A program made the translations under genes and the position numbers. Of a DNA stretch of 22,349 nt, positions 21,526-22,349 are shown piece by piece (position 1 is the stretch's first letter; each line of letters starts with the position of its first letter). The stretch comes from Oppiella nova (lineage: Eukaryota > Arthropoda > Arachnida > Sarcoptiformes > Oppiidae). The notes below the pieces were generated by a model that was not told where the DNA came from, ran no database searches, and worked only from the letters and a program-made list of their open reading frames with translations. Location: contig CAJPVJ010000605.1 in assembly GCA_905397405.1 (NCBI GenBank), forward strand, positions 1 to 22,349, written 5' to 3'.

Positions 21526-21878
21526 CTGCAATTATATCACAAATGATTTAATGATTGTGACAATGGCTCACTTCTAGTATGTAATCGTATTTTAAAGGTT
21601 TTAATAGATATTCAAATTAAGTGCATAATTAGTGGTAGAATCACGATTAACAGGTTAAGTAATGTTAATTTAGGTAGTATGAGATGTTAGGGTAGGTTAG
21701 GTTATAGACAACTAAACTGACTATTAAGTGATTTTGATACTAAATTTAGAATTACACAGTAGTAGAAAGTATATTAAAATTAATATAGTTTTGATTGAAC
21801 ATAACATTGACATAAATAATCAATAAGCAATTAAATAAAGCAATTAAGTTAAATAAGTTATAATAAATGTGTGCCTAC

Positions 21879-22064
21879 TTTGGTGAGTGTAATAAGTAAA
21901 CCCCGGATCGATGTGATGACAATAATGCCCACTAATATGAATGAGATATGTTGGGACCAGAACCTGACATCCACCTGAAGGCCCACCCAATTGACGGCAA
22001 TTTGTAGACCGCGGGTCACGGGATCTACTTTTCCCACCCTATCGAACACTATGTTAACCGTACA
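21879..22064 (-). CDS. Golgi pH regulator (GPHR/GPR89), internal exon
   Basis: This internal exon encodes 62 residues, from CTVNIVFDRVGKVDPVTRG to ...RGLLITLTK. It covers the segment around FWSQHISFILVG, a transmembrane helix in the C-terminal ABA_GPCR domain of the family, followed by the conserved SIRGLLITLTK. It is bounded by an acceptor ATGTAG on its upstream side, where the TAG would be an in-frame stop if unspliced, and a donor GTAGGC after AAA. Both junctions are phase 0, so it joins the last exon as LTK-FFYAIS, exactly the continuous sequence of the animal protein. The downstream intron (21526-21878) is 353 nt and the upstream one (22065-22299) 235 nt. The first valine of VFDRV is encoded by GTG and is an internal residue, not a start. 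Confidence 0.96.
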
Positions 22065-22299
22065 CTACATATGAAATGCAAATAAAATGTCAATAAATTA
22101 ATTATTACACACAATGATCAACGAAATACACTCAAATGTAGCCATAATTAACTCAACAAACCATAAAAATTGTTTCACTAAACGATAACATAGTTTTTAA
22201 ATTACAGTACTTAATAAATCCTATCTCTAGTGCTTAAGAAATGGTTGATTATAACGACATTCAGTGTGCGATAAACAAAACAAAACAATGGATTCGTAC

Positions 22300-22349
22300 G
22301 ATAAATATCTTCCAAATACAGTACATCGAGAAGAAGTATCCGAGAAAAT
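22300..22349 (-). CDS. Golgi pH regulator (GPHR/GPR89), partial exon at window edge
   Basis: The last 50 bases of the window, read on the minus strand, give two bases of a split codon and then FLGYFFSMYCIWKIFI. This is the conserved helix that precedes the NIVFDRVGK segment in GPHR. The exon ends in a GTACGA donor at 22299, a weak but acceptable match to the consensus, and joins phase 0 to CTVNIVFDRVGK in the next exon. It is too short to appear as a long open frame and is identified only by this match. With the other two exons the window holds about 168 codons, roughly the last third of a protein that is about 455 residues in vertebrates. Start codon, promoter and N-terminal half lie beyond the right edge. 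Confidence 0.92.

Noticed and set aside
21687-21706. Run of TTAGG-like units in the GPHR intron
   Set aside because: Only two or three imperfect units are present, which is too few for an interstitial telomere repeat.
21858-22049. An independent 63-codon protein starting near 22049
   Set aside because: The start is an internal GTG valine of a GPHR exon, and the last six codons read into the intron beyond the GTAGGC donor.
1-22349. tRNA, rRNA, CRISPR arrays, transposase or reverse-transcriptase genes
   Set aside because: I saw no tRNA box pair with a cloverleaf, no spaced direct-repeat array and no mobile-element protein motif on either strand. A covariance-model scan was not possible here.

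Overview
The window is AT-rich animal nuclear DNA with spliced coding sequence, many long (GA)n/(CT)n microsatellites, and the bilaterian microRNA trio miR-100, let-7 and miR-125. A candidate ecdysone response element and the general character suggest an arthropod, possibly a mite or other chelicerate. That placement is inference; the sequence proves only a bilaterian animal.

Almost all the information lies on the minus strand. Reading that strand from the right edge: three exons of the Golgi pH regulator gene (GPHR/GPR89; 22349 down to 21253, 5' end outside the window); about 15.6 kb of non-coding DNA (21252 to 5635) rich in GA/CT tracts, duplications, inverted repeats and candidate nuclear-receptor sites; an intact miR-100 hairpin (5563-5634); a second, altered miR-100 hairpin (4885-4960); let-7 (about 4190-4280); and a divergent miR-125 (about 1665-1758). 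The order miR-100, let-7, miR-125 on one strand is the conserved let-7 complex, normally made as one primary transcript. I infer that this transcript starts somewhere in the 15.6 kb gap and runs leftward past miR-125.

The most distinctive event is a recent tandem duplication of about 675 bp. It starts at the base of the let-7 stem and ends inside the miR-100 precursor, leaving positions 2-22 of mature miR-100 duplicated. The extra miR-100 copy keeps its seed and 3' arm, has U instead of A as first base, and has lost its original lower 5' stem. Two other tandem duplications (about 590 and 128 bp) lie further right, plus a pair of abutting inverted repeats at 13.6-16.7 kb.

Putative regulatory signals in the gap are a perfect IR-1 nuclear-receptor site fitting the ecdysone-response consensus (16253-16265), an FTZ-F1-type monomer site (12997-13005), four copies of the palindrome GTCTAGAC, and a recurrent word GCACNGGTA. 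No other protein-coding gene can be supported. The remaining short open frames are microsatellite translations, hairpin read-through or chance.
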